From an uncultured Oscillospiraceae bacterium (GTDB lineage: Bacteria; Bacillota; Clostridia; Oscillospirales; Oscillospiraceae), in NCBI GenBank assembly GCA_944385445.1, contig CALWXF010000001.1, positions 393,567 through 457,566 on the forward strand: a stretch of DNA of 64,000 nt, read 5' to 3'. The position numbers and the translations under genes were made by a program. Each line of letters opens with the position of its first letter. Within the stretch, counting starts at the first letter, position 1. This document shows positions 54,435-61,816 of this stretch, piece by piece. The notes under the pieces were generated by a model. The model had not been told where the DNA came from. It worked only from the letters and a program-made list of their open reading frames with translations, and ran no database searches.

Positions 54435-54802
54435 GGCCCATTCTCCTTTCTGAACTGGTCGATCATCGCCTGTACCTGGTCGATCTCCCTCTGGGTCATC
54501 TTCTGGTGGCGGGTAAAAGCTGCCACAAAGGCGGGGAGGGAACCCTCAAACTTGGTCTCCACCAGCTCGTCAATCTCAGCGGCCTGTACCTGATCCTTGG
54601 ATATCAGAGAGGTGACAACGGTGTTCTCGTTCTTCAGCACCCCTCGCTGAGCCAGACGTTTGATGACGGTGTAGGTGGTGGAGTTCTTCCACCCCAGCTG
54701 CTCCTTGCACAGGGCCACCAGCTCCCCGCTCTTGATGGGCTCGTGCTCCCACAAAATCAGGCAGAAGCGGTACTCGCTCTCGAAGATTTTTGGCGTGTCC
54801 AT
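54431..54802 (-). CDS. BlaI/MecI-type repressor, first pair
   Basis: A 123-residue winged-helix repressor (ESEYRFCLILWEHEPIKSGELVALCKEQLGWKNSTTYTVIKRLAQRGVL) with a C-terminal dimerisation helix pair (about 80-120). BlaI/MecI proteins bind as dimers to palindromes and are cut by their M56 partner. Two near-palindromic operators (54820-54833, 54846-54859) cover its own promoter, so autoregulation is likely. The ATG follows GAGAGGTGA. Confidence 0.92.
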   Translation of the reverse strand: MDTPKIFESEYRFCLILWEHEPIKSGELVALCKEQLGWKNSTTYTVIKRLAQRGVLKNENTVVTSLISKDQVQAAEIDELVETKFEGSLPAFVAAFTRHQKMTQREIDQVQAMIDQFRKENGP

Positions 54803-54815
54803 GGTATCACCTCTC

Positions 54816-54872
54816 TTAGTCTAATGCGTTCGATCACACTGTTAGTCTAACGCATTCGATTGAATCTGTCAA
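54816..54872 (-). promoter_or_regulatory. Promoter and twin operators of the first BlaI/M56 pair
   Basis: On the minus strand TTGACA (54867-54872), 17 bases, TAGACT (54844-54849). Two direct repeats TTAGTCTAAYGCRTTCGAT lie at 54816-54834 and 54842-54860, 26 bases apart; each contains a near-palindrome TCTAAYGCRTTCGA. One covers the -10 box and spacer, the other the transcription start. Confidence 0.8.
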
Positions 54873-54972
54873 TGGGGAGAAGTTGCACAGGGGGATTGAT
54901 TCTTTGTGGAAGATATGAGAGAATGGGCAAAAGCAAGGACCCAACGGAGAGAGAACTGGGAGGGAATGCCAC

Positions 54973-55959
54973 ATGAATGAAGAAAACTTGGTACCCATGA
55001 ACCAGGCAAAGGCCTGCTTTAGCCGATTGAGCTGGGCCATGATTGCCAATATCCTGATTGTGCTGCTGCTGCAAGTGGTGCTGGTGACCATCGGGGAAGT
55101 CCTGGTTCGCATGGGCATTGACGTGCTGAACAGACCCTGGTTTTCGTGGGTAGTCGGCTTGATCACGCAGTATCTGGTGGGGGTGCCGCTTTTCCTGTTG
55201 ATGTTCCGCGGAATACCTGTGGTGGAGCAGTCCCAGAGCAAGCTGGGAGGCGGGAATTTCTGGGCACTGCTGCTGATGTGTTTTCCGGTGATGTACGTTG
55301 GAAATATCGTTGGAACATTCCTGGCCGGGCTGCTGTCTGGGGGCACAGCACAGAATGTGGTGGAGACCTATGTCTTTGAGGGGGGGCTGTTCAACCTGTT
55401 CACGGCGGTGGTGCTGGCACCCCTGGTGGAGGAGTTCATCTTCCGCAAGCAGCTGTTGGACCGCTGCTCCCGGTATGGGGAGAAGACCGCCATGGTATTC
55501 TCTGCCCTCCTCTTCGCCATGTTCCACATGAACCTGTTTCAGTTCTTCTATGCCTTCGGCATGGGCCTGATTTTTGCCTATGTGTACCTGCGCACCCGTC
55601 GCCTCCGCTATCCTGTGCTCATGCACATGATGATCAACTTCATGGGCTCGGTGGTGCCCCTGTGGGTGGTGTCCAACCTGGACTTGGATGCCCTGTCCAA
55701 CTTGAACCCCCAGAGTCTGGACCAGGAGATGCTGGCGGCCATTCTGCCCGGTCTGCTCATCTACCTGGTCTATGTACTGGTGCAGCTGGTGCTGGTGATT
55801 GCAGGCCTGGTGATTGGGATCGTCAAGCGCAAGTCCTTCACCCTTCAGCCCACCCCCGAGGAGCTGCCCCGGGAGGGTCGAGTCAAGACAGTGTACGCCA
55901 ATGTGGGCTTTATTTTGTTTGCCATCCTGTGCGCTGCGGTCTTTCTCCTCACTCTTTAA
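54973..55959 (+). CDS. CPBP (CAAX/Abi-type) intramembrane metalloprotease
   Basis: A 328-residue membrane protein with about eight helices. The three CPBP motifs are present: EEFIFR (EExxxR, about residue 156), FAMFHMN (about 182) and HMMINFMG (about 218). Such proteases process prenylated or small peptides, protect against bacteriocins, or act in signalling; its substrate is unknown. It is divergent from the first BlaI/M56 pair, so it could be a target of that repressor, but the operators lie nearer the other gene. Confidence 0.9.
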   Translation: MNEENLVPMNQAKACFSRLSWAMIANILIVLLLQVVLVTIGEVLVRMGIDVLNRPWFSWVVGLITQYLVGVPLFLLMFRGIPVVEQSQSKLGGGNFWALLLMCFPVMYVGNIVGTFLAGLLSGGTAQNVVETYVFEGGLFNLFTAVVLAPLVEEFIFRKQLLDRCSRYGEKTAMVFSALLFAMFHMNLFQFFYAFGMGLIFAYVYLRTRRLRYPVLMHMMINFMGSVVPLWVVSNLDLDALSNLNPQSLDQEMLAAILPGLLIYLVYVLVQLVLVIAGLVIGIVKRKSFTLQPTPEELPREGRVKTVYANVGFILFAILCAAVFLLTL

Positions 55960-55963
55960 CAAT

Positions 55964-56000
55964 AAAAACGCCTGGAATCCTCGGATTCCAGGCGTTTTTT
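55964..56000. terminator. Bidirectional terminator between the CPBP and ABC exporter genes
   Basis: A perfect 17-bp stem (55964-55980 with 55983-55999), flanked by A and T runs. Confidence 0.88.
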
Positions 56001-57699
56001 ATGTTCTTGTAGAAAGATGATATAGCTCACCACGTTGGGCCATGAGCTCCTCCCAAGAGCCCTGTTCCGTGACGGACCCGTTCCGGAGGACGAGAATGGA
56101 GTCAAACCGTTTCAGCCACTCCCCACTCAGGTTGTGGGTGATGGCCAGCAGACCCACCCCCTCCAGGGCCAGCACCGTGTTCATCAGTGCCCCGGCGGTC
56201 TTAGGGTCCAGAGCGGAGGTGATCTCGTCCAGCACCAGAAAGGCGGGATGTCCCGCCAGACACCGGGCCAGGGCTACCCGCTGTGCCTGGCCGCCGGAGA
56301 GATTTTTTCCGTTTTCCTCCACAAAGGTCTGGGCCTGGTGTGGAAGCTGTGACACCCAGTGGGCTAGCTGCACCTGTTGCAGCAGCTGCTTCCAGTCTTC
56401 TGGGGAAAGGGAGCGGCCCAGGAGAATGTTGTGCTCCAGGGTGTCCCGGAAAAAGGTGTTGTTCTGGCTCTGGTAGCCTATCGCATGGTAGAGAGACCCG
56501 GCTTCCACCTGGTTCAGGGGAATGCCGTCCAGGGTGACGGAGCCACGAGTGGGGGTGAGAAAGCCCAGAAGCAGCTTGGCCAGGGTGCTTTTCCCGCTGC
56601 CGCTGCCCCCCACCAGGGCGTATTTTTTGGTACAGTCCAGATGCAGGGTCAGGTGTTCCACCAGCGGGGGGCGATTGGGATAGGCGAAGGAGACGCCGTG
56701 GAGGGCCAGCTGTCTGGGAGGGTGGGGGAGAAGCTGGACGCCGGGGGTGTCCAGCCCGTTTTGCAGCTGCTCCAGATTGGAGCGGTACAGCCGCTTTCCC
56801 GTCTGCAGGGCCATCCAGTAGCCGGGCAGCACCTCGAAGGGGAACATGACACCGCCCAGCAGCTGGGTGAGAGACATGGTATAGCCCACACTGAGCTTGC
56901 CCTGGATGACCAGCAGCATGGCCCCGGCCAGCAAAAGCACAAAGCTGAGCTGGCTGATGGCGCTGCCCAGAGTGTTCATCCGCTGCCGGACCACTTGGCG
57001 GCGGTTGTCTGCCTGTTCCACCTGGGCGGCGGCCTTGTGGTAGCGGGACTCTTGTTCCGGCGTTAACCTATACAGGCGGATGAGGAGAAAGTTGGTCAGT
57101 GTCTCCTGGGCCTGGGCCAGATGGGTGCGGTTGGCGTCCAGATATGCTGCCTCGGCCTGGTCGGCGCTGCGCTGGAGAAGTTTGGGCAGGGCCAGGGAGA
57201 CCAGGGCACAGAGCACCGCCAGGGCTGCCAATTCCCAGCCTGCCGCCGCCAGCACCGCCAAGGAGGCGGCCAGGCTCCAGGCGCAGCGGTACAGGTCCAG
57301 GGCGTTGCCCAGGTAGCCGGAGGAGATGAGGGGGGCATCGGCGGTAAGCTTGGAGAGGTACGCGGCGCTGTCCTGCTCCTGGAGCTGTTCCACCTTTTGG
57401 GCCAGGGTGAGGTGCAGGTAGTACTGGCACAGCCTGCGGGTGCAGCGGTGGAGGATGGCCGCTTGTTTGCAAACCGTCCAGTGCTGCAGGGCCAGGTCCA
57501 ACACCCCCAGAAGAAGGGCGGCCAGGCAGGCCTGCCCGAAGCGGGCCAGGTCCCCAGTGAGCCCTGTGTCCACCACGGGCTGGAGGGACAGGGCGAAGAG
57601 GGAAGCGCACAGAGCGGACAGGGGGGCCAGAAGGGCATAACAAACCAAGGCGCCACGGCCAGCCAGACGCCAAATCGAGGTGCAATTTGTTTTGTTCAT
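55999..57699 (-). CDS. ABC exporter, fused permease-ATPase (half transporter)
   Basis: A 566-residue half transporter: six TM helices (about 15-290) followed by an ATPase domain with Walker A GGSGSGKST, Q-loop GYQSQNNTFF, signature LSGGQAQRVALARCL, Walker B FLVLDEITSALD and the H-loop in AITHN. Walker B has I in the DEPTSALD position. It would work as a homodimer, or with an unlinked partner, to export a peptide, lipid or drug. No second half-transporter is adjacent. The ATG at 57699 has its ribosome-binding site inside a hairpin, with a 14-codon leader ORF in front. Confidence 0.9.
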   Translation of the reverse strand: MNKTNCTSIWRLAGRGALVCYALLAPLSALCASLFALSLQPVVDTGLTGDLARFGQACLAALLLGVLDLALQHWTVCKQAAILHRCTRRLCQYYLHLTLAQKVEQLQEQDSAAYLSKLTADAPLISSGYLGNALDLYRCAWSLAASLAVLAAAGWELAALAVLCALVSLALPKLLQRSADQAEAAYLDANRTHLAQAQETLTNFLLIRLYRLTPEQESRYHKAAAQVEQADNRRQVVRQRMNTLGSAISQLSFVLLLAGAMLLVIQGKLSVGYTMSLTQLLGGVMFPFEVLPGYWMALQTGKRLYRSNLEQLQNGLDTPGVQLLPHPPRQLALHGVSFAYPNRPPLVEHLTLHLDCTKKYALVGGSGSGKSTLAKLLLGFLTPTRGSVTLDGIPLNQVEAGSLYHAIGYQSQNNTFFRDTLEHNILLGRSLSPEDWKQLLQQVQLAHWVSQLPHQAQTFVEENGKNLSGGQAQRVALARCLAGHPAFLVLDEITSALDPKTAGALMNTVLALEGVGLLAITHNLSGEWLKRFDSILVLRNGSVTEQGSWEELMAQRGELYHLSTRT

Positions 57700-57703
57700 G
57701 TTT

Positions 57704-57750
57704 GGGGAGTCCTTTCCTAAATTCCCTTAGCGGGTGAGGAAAGACTCCCC
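57704..57750 (-). promoter_or_regulatory. Hairpin masking the ribosome-binding site of the ABC exporter
   Basis: GGAAAGGACTCCCC (57704-57717 on the minus strand), which contains the Shine-Dalgarno sequence AAAGGA, pairs with GGGGAGTCTTTCC (57738-57750) over 13 pairs with one bulged C. The upstream arm lies inside the coding sequence of the leader ORF. Confidence 0.75.
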
Positions 57751-57771
57751 TTTGTAAATGTTCACCGACAT
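57727..57771 (-). CDS. Leader peptide ORF (MSVNIYKGESFLTR) of the ABC exporter
   Basis: A 14-codon frame with ATG behind AGGAGAG. Codons 8-12 (GGG GAG TCT TTC CTC) form the 5' arm of the SD-masking hairpin. A ribosome that slows on these codons would open the hairpin and free the exporter's ribosome-binding site, as in translational attenuation of erm and cat genes. The inducing drug or condition is unknown. Confidence 0.6.
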   Translation of the reverse strand: MSVNIYKGESFLTR

Positions 57772-57789
57772 GGTGCTCTCTCCTAACAG

Positions 57790-57818
57790 GTTACCCCCGC
57801 TGGAGAAGTGGGGGTAAC
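57790..57818 (-). other. 9-bp hairpin upstream of the leader ORF
   Basis: GTTACCCCC/GGGGGTAAC (57810-57818 with 57790-57798 on the minus strand), 11-base loop, no T run. TATACT at 57819-57824 stands just upstream and could be a -10 box. It could be a weak terminator of the upstream operon or part of the leader. Confidence 0.4.
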
Positions 57819-57862
57819 AGTATAGTATCTTGACGGTATTTTACTGCATGGAGGAAGGCAAG

Positions 57863-58351
57863 TCAATGAGGTGCCGTCAGGGAGAGGGTCACGGTGACAT
57901 CGCTTTGGCCCAGGGCCTCTTTCCATCCCGTGAGGTCGGTGACCCGGCCCAGGCGGGTGTAGCTCCAGGAGTTGGAGCCGTAAAAGAGGACGATCTGGCG
58001 GCCCTGATACAGCACAATATCCCCGGACTGGGTGGTAATGTGGGTGTTGCTGGTGGGGAGGGACTGACCCAGACTGCCCACCTTTTCAAAGCCGCCGTAG
58101 TCCTCCAGGGAGAGGGTGAGGGGGCCGTCAGTGAGCAGGTCCGCCAGGGCCTCGGCGCCCTGGTTGTCCGCAAAGGTGGCGGGGAAGGTGACTCCCTCCA
58201 CCGTGAGATAGAAGGTGTGCGTGTCCACGGTGGTATCCTCCTTTGATTCCGGTGAAATAGTAGAGGTGGGACTGGGGTGAGAGGCGGTGGAACAGGCCGC
58301 CAGATACAGAACCAGCACCACAGCCCACAGGGCATATCCAATCCGCTTCAT
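57863..58351 (-). CDS. Cyclophilin-like fold lipoprotein
   Basis: A 162-residue lipoprotein: signal peptide with lipobox LAAC (cysteine about residue 20), a Ser/Thr/Pro linker, then a cyclophilin-like domain (about 50-158) with DYGGFEKVGSLGQSLP and GDIVLYQGRQIVLFYGSNSWSYTRLGRV. This fold is related to cyclophilins, but the family is not known to have prolyl isomerase activity; it often occurs next to flavodoxin or redox genes. It follows the DUF3737 gene by 3 bases. Confidence 0.88.
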   Translation of the reverse strand: MKRIGYALWAVVLVLYLAACSTASHPSPTSTISPESKEDTTVDTHTFYLTVEGVTFPATFADNQGAEALADLLTDGPLTLSLEDYGGFEKVGSLGQSLPTSNTHITTQSGDIVLYQGRQIVLFYGSNSWSYTRLGRVTDLTGWKEALGQSDVTVTLSLTAPH

Positions 58352-58354
58352 GGG

Positions 58355-59200
58355 TTATTGGGCGTCCGAGCCGCAGAGAATCTCGCCCCGGGACTCTGGG
58401 TCGTCCCGGATGATCTCGCCCACAGAGGGCACCACAATGCGGCCGGAGCGAGGGTTCTTAATGCTCACCACCGGGGTGAGCACCGTAGCCTGGACGTCGC
58501 TCTTTTCAAAGGCCAGGTCGGTGTCCTCCATGCGGCAGTCCACCAACTTCAGCCCCTTGCAGTAGCATAGAGGCTGGGTGCCGATGATGGTGCAGTGTTC
58601 AAAGGTCACGTTTTCACAGTACCAGGCCAGGTATTCTCCTTTCACCACGCTGTTGCGCACCACCACGTTTTTGGCGTGCCAGAAGGCATCTTTGGTGTCA
58701 AAGCGGCAGTTGTCGAAGATGGCATCTTCGATGTACTGGAAGGAGTACTTGCCCCGGAAGGTCACATTGGTAAAGCGCAGATTGGTGGAGCGCATCATAA
58801 AATATTCGCTCTCTGCGGTGCAGTGGTCCATGGTGATGTCGTGCACCGACCAGCCAAACTCCGGGGAGAGGATGTCACAGTCTCGCAGGGCCACCTGACC
58901 GCACTCCCGCAGGGCCTTGATGCCGTGGAGCTTGGTGTTGGTGATTTCAATGTGGTGGGAGTACCACAGGGCCGCCCGGCACATGGGGGTCAGCTCACTG
59001 TCCCGAATTACCAGGCCGTCGTCGTGCCAGAAGGGATAACGCAGGTTGAAAAAGCAGCGCAGGGCCTGGATGTTGGCCCCCTCTTTGAAGGCGCTCTCCC
59101 CGTCGGCGGGTCCGTCAAAGGAGCAGTCGGTGACCTGAATGTCCCGCTGGCCATACAGGGCTCGCTCCTGGTCAAAGGTTTCATGGTGGATGTGTCTCAT
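58355..59200 (-). CDS. DUF3737 protein (right-handed beta-helix)
   Basis: A 281-residue protein of the DUF3737 family. It is made of short parallel beta repeats such as ITMDHCTAESEYF, LRFTNVTFRGKYSFQYIEDAIFDNCRF and VVVRNSVVKGEYLAWYCENVTFEHCTI, typical of a right-handed beta-helix, and has no signal peptide. The family is common in gut bacteria; its function is unknown. It overlaps the preceding small gene by ATGA and lies in the operon opposite a LysR regulator. Confidence 0.9.
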   Translation of the reverse strand: MRHIHHETFDQERALYGQRDIQVTDCSFDGPADGESAFKEGANIQALRCFFNLRYPFWHDDGLVIRDSELTPMCRAALWYSHHIEITNTKLHGIKALRECGQVALRDCDILSPEFGWSVHDITMDHCTAESEYFMMRSTNLRFTNVTFRGKYSFQYIEDAIFDNCRFDTKDAFWHAKNVVVRNSVVKGEYLAWYCENVTFEHCTIIGTQPLCYCKGLKLVDCRMEDTDLAFEKSDVQATVLTPVVSIKNPRSGRIVVPSVGEIIRDDPESRGEILCGSDAQ

Positions 59201-59454
59201 GGTGTGGTTCCTCCATTTCTAGAACTGGCGTGTGGGTCAGCGGGGCGGTGCTGAATCCGGTAGACCAGATAGTCCAGACAACCGATCTGTTTTTCCATCT
59301 GGTGCACCCGGTCCAACAGGGCCGCCCGGTGACGGGACAGAAGCTGTAGCTGTTGGGCGGTGTTTTCCGCCTGTCCGTAGGCCAGGTACTGCTCCACCTG
59401 TGGAGCGTCCAGCCCGGCGGCCTCCAGATTCAAAATCAGGTCCTGTGTGGTCAT
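59197..59454 (-). CDS. Small coiled-coil protein, first gene of the DUF3737 operon
   Basis: An 85-residue soluble protein, mostly helical (AQQLQLLSRHRAALLDRVHQMEKQIGCLDYLVYRIQ). The C-terminal helix resembles the coiled-coil dimerisation arm of MerR-family regulators, but no helix-turn-helix is present. Start behind GAAGGTGAGC; it overlaps DUF3737 by ATGA. It may act as an accessory or small regulator; this is conjecture. Confidence 0.75.
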   Translation of the reverse strand: MTTQDLILNLEAAGLDAPQVEQYLAYGQAENTAQQLQLLSRHRAALLDRVHQMEKQIGCLDYLVYRIQHRPADPHASSRNGGTTP

Positions 59455-59481
59455 CCCTTGCTCACCTTCCGTTTCGACACC

Positions 59482-59566
59482 AGTATATCCAACAGCTCTT
59501 CATATATCAAATACTTATACTTGATATTGAAACATAGTTGAAAGCTATAGTGTCAAATGGTATACT
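59482..59566. promoter_or_regulatory. Divergent promoters and LysR-type operator
   Basis: Minus strand: TTGATA (59505-59510), 17 bases, TATACT (59482-59487). Plus strand: TTGAAA (59538-59543), 17 bases, TATACT (59561-59566). Between them a palindrome ATATCAA-N10-TTGATAT (59504-59527), of the T-N11-A type bound by LysR proteins, overlaps the minus-strand -35 box. Confidence 0.82.
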
Positions 59567-59588
59567 GATAGAAAAGGAGGCGACAGGC

Positions 59589-60509
59589 GTGGAACTGCGG
59601 GTGTTACAGTATTTTTTGGCGGTGGCCAGAGAGCAGAGCATTTCCGGGGCGGCGGCATCGCTGCACCTCTCTCAGCCCACACTCTCCACCCAGCTCAAGG
59701 CCCTGGAGGAGGAGCTGGGAAAACAGCTGCTTATCCGAGGAACCAAGGGTTCCCGGAAGGTGCTGCTCACCGAAGAGGGGATGCTGTTGCGCAAGCGGGC
59801 AGAGGAGATTTTGGAGCTGGTGCAGATCACCCAGCGGGAAATCTCCCTGTCCGACCAGGTGGTGGCGGGGGATGTGTACATCGGGGCGGGGGAATCGGAT
59901 ATGATTCGCCTGTTTGCCCGGGCGGCCAAACAGCTCCAGGCCAAATACCCCGACATCCACTACCACGTGCGCAGCGGCAATGCGGCCTTTGTCCAGGACT
60001 ACTTGGACCGGGGGCTCATCGACTTCGGTGTGGTCTATGGCCCGGTGGATACCAGTATCTACAGCTCGGTGAAGGTGCCTGTTCATGACACCTGGGGGGT
60101 GCTCATGCGCAAGGACGCCCCACTGGCAGCCAAAGAATACATCCAACCCCAGGACCTCTGGGACAAGCCCCTGATCGTCTCCGCCCAGAAGGCGGATGAC
60201 TGGTCTTTGGCCAAATGGTTTGAGCGAGACTATGCCAAGCTGAACATCGTGGCCACCTACAATCTGGTGTTTAACGCCTCACTGATGGTGGAGGAGGGGC
60301 TGGGGTACGCCCTGTGCTTTGACCAGATCATCAACGTCAGTGGGGACAGCCCACTGTGCTTCCGCCCCCTCTCTCCCGCCATGCACTCGGAGGCGTCTAT
60401 CATCTGGAAACGCTACCAGGTGTTCTCCAAGGCCTCGGAATGTTTTTTGAAGCAGCTCAAGGGGCTGTTGAACCACCGAGATACAGAAATCTCCCCGGAC
60501 ATCCTGTGA
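59589..60509 (+). CDS. LysR-family transcriptional regulator
   Basis: A 306-residue regulator: winged helix (residues 1-60, LRVLQYFLAVAREQSISGAAASLHLSQPTLSTQLKALEEELG) and a LysR substrate-binding domain (about 88-295). The GTG at 59589 is 8 bases behind AAAGGAGG; a frame upstream to 59538 lies inside the promoter. It is divergent from the small-protein/DUF3737/cyclophilin-like operon and probably controls it through the palindrome at 59504-59527. The effector is unknown. A strong terminator follows and overlaps the stop codon. Confidence 0.92.
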   Translation: MELRVLQYFLAVAREQSISGAAASLHLSQPTLSTQLKALEEELGKQLLIRGTKGSRKVLLTEEGMLLRKRAEEILELVQITQREISLSDQVVAGDVYIGAGESDMIRLFARAAKQLQAKYPDIHYHVRSGNAAFVQDYLDRGLIDFGVVYGPVDTSIYSSVKVPVHDTWGVLMRKDAPLAAKEYIQPQDLWDKPLIVSAQKADDWSLAKWFERDYAKLNIVATYNLVFNASLMVEEGLGYALCFDQIINVSGDSPLCFRPLSPAMHSEASIIWKRYQVFSKASECFLKQLKGLLNHRDTEISPDIL

Positions 60510-60527
60510 GGTCCGGGGAGATTTTTT
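60487..60527. terminator. Terminator of the LysR gene
   Basis: A perfect 14-bp stem (60487-60500 with 60511-60524) with the LysR stop codon in its loop and TTTTTT behind it; it also faces the convergent glycerate kinase gene. Confidence 0.85.
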
Positions 60528-60554
60528 AGATGTGTGGGAAATAGCAGTCAGAGA

Positions 60555-61703
60555 TCAGTTTGCCCGTCCGGCCTGAAACAGCCGGAACACCTGTTGAGCG
60601 GTGGCGGCCAGGTTGGCCCGGGTGGTGTCCGGTTCCATGGCCTGCTCCAGGGAGCAGGGGCCGGGGAGGACGGGGAAGAAGGCATCGATGCCCTGGGCGT
60701 GACAGGCGGCAGCGTCTGAGGTGACGCAGCCAGCCAGGGCCACCACCGGCTTGTGGTACCGTTTGGCCAGCTGGGCCACTCCCACCGGGGCCTTGCCCAT
60801 GGAGGTCTGTCCGTCCAGCCGCCCTTCTCCGGTGATGACCAAATCGGCCTCCCGGATGAACTTCTCCAGGTGGGTCTCCTCCAGCACGATGGACACCCCG
60901 GGCTCCAGCACCCCACGGGTGAAGGTCTGAAAGGCAAAGCCAAGCCCTCCGGCGGCTCCGGTGCCCGGTGCATCGGGGTGAGCGGTGTCCGGGTACACCG
61001 CCCGGGCCAGCTGGGCGTAATGGTCCAGCCATTGGTCCATATCCTGAACCATCTCCGGGGTGGCCCCTTTCTGAGGGCCATAGACGGCGCTGCAGCCCTG
61101 GGGCCCGCACAGGACATTGGTGACATCGCAGGCCACCCGGAACTCACATTCGGCCAGCTGGGGGAGAACTCCGTCTAAGGTGATGCGGGCCAGTTGGGAG
61201 AGCCCTTGGGCGCCGTGGGGGATGGGGCGGCCCTCTCCGTCTAAAAAGCCGTAGCCCAGGGCCTGGAGCATCCCCACGCCGCCGTCGTTGGTGGCGCTGC
61301 CCCCAATGCCTACCAGGAAGCGGCGGCAGCCCTTGGTTATGGCGTCCCGGATGACTTCCCCCACGCCATAGGTGGTGGTGTACAGGGGATTGCGCTGGGG
61401 CTCCGGCACCAGGGGGAGGCCTGCCGCCCCGGACATCTCCACCACCGCTGTGCCTGTGGCGGGGAGGATGCCATAGGTGCACACCACGGGAGCGCCCAAC
61501 GGCCCGGTCACGGTCACCTGCTGCCTTTGGCCGCCCATGCCGGAGATGAGAGCTTCCACGGTGCCCTCGCCGCCGTCGGCCAGAGGGCGGACCGTCACCT
61601 GCGTGCTGGGGTCAGCCTGGGTAATCCCTGCCCGGACCGCTTGGCCTGCCTCCATGGAGGAGAGACTGCCCTTGAAGGAGTCCATGGCCACCACGATGTT
61701 CAT
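60555..61703 (-). CDS. Glycerate kinase (type I, GarK/GlxK family)
   Basis: A 382-residue kinase that phosphorylates D-glycerate, normally at the 2-OH, using ATP. Family motifs: the N-terminal VVAMDSFKGSLSSMEAGQAV, the PLADGGEGTVEAL loop, GIGGSATNDGGVGMLQALG, and the C-terminal DLVITGEGRLDGQTSMGKAPVGVA. The ATG follows AGGAGG. It is a single gene between a LysR regulator that points the other way and an M56 gene; other glycerate or tartronate genes are not next to it. Confidence 0.94.
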   Translation of the reverse strand: MNIVVAMDSFKGSLSSMEAGQAVRAGITQADPSTQVTVRPLADGGEGTVEALISGMGGQRQQVTVTGPLGAPVVCTYGILPATGTAVVEMSGAAGLPLVPEPQRNPLYTTTYGVGEVIRDAITKGCRRFLVGIGGSATNDGGVGMLQALGYGFLDGEGRPIPHGAQGLSQLARITLDGVLPQLAECEFRVACDVTNVLCGPQGCSAVYGPQKGATPEMVQDMDQWLDHYAQLARAVYPDTAHPDAPGTGAAGGLGFAFQTFTRGVLEPGVSIVLEETHLEKFIREADLVITGEGRLDGQTSMGKAPVGVAQLAKRYHKPVVALAGCVTSDAAACHAQGIDAFFPVLPGPCSLEQAMEPDTTRANLAATAQQVFRLFQAGRAN

Positions 61704-61770
61704 AAAGAGGCCTCCTAAGCTGGAAATGTTCTTGCCCTCATGATACCACAGGGCGTTTGCCCATACAAGA

Positions 61771-61805
61771 CGAACACCCCCGGAACGACTGTTCCGGGGG
61801 TTCGA
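61771..61805 (-). terminator. Hairpin after the second M56 gene
   Basis: A perfect 10-bp stem (61777-61786 with 61791-61800) with a 4-base loop lies 12 bases past the stop codon; the T run behind it is poor, so termination may be partial. Confidence 0.5.
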
Positions 61806-61816
61806 TGTGGTTGGAC

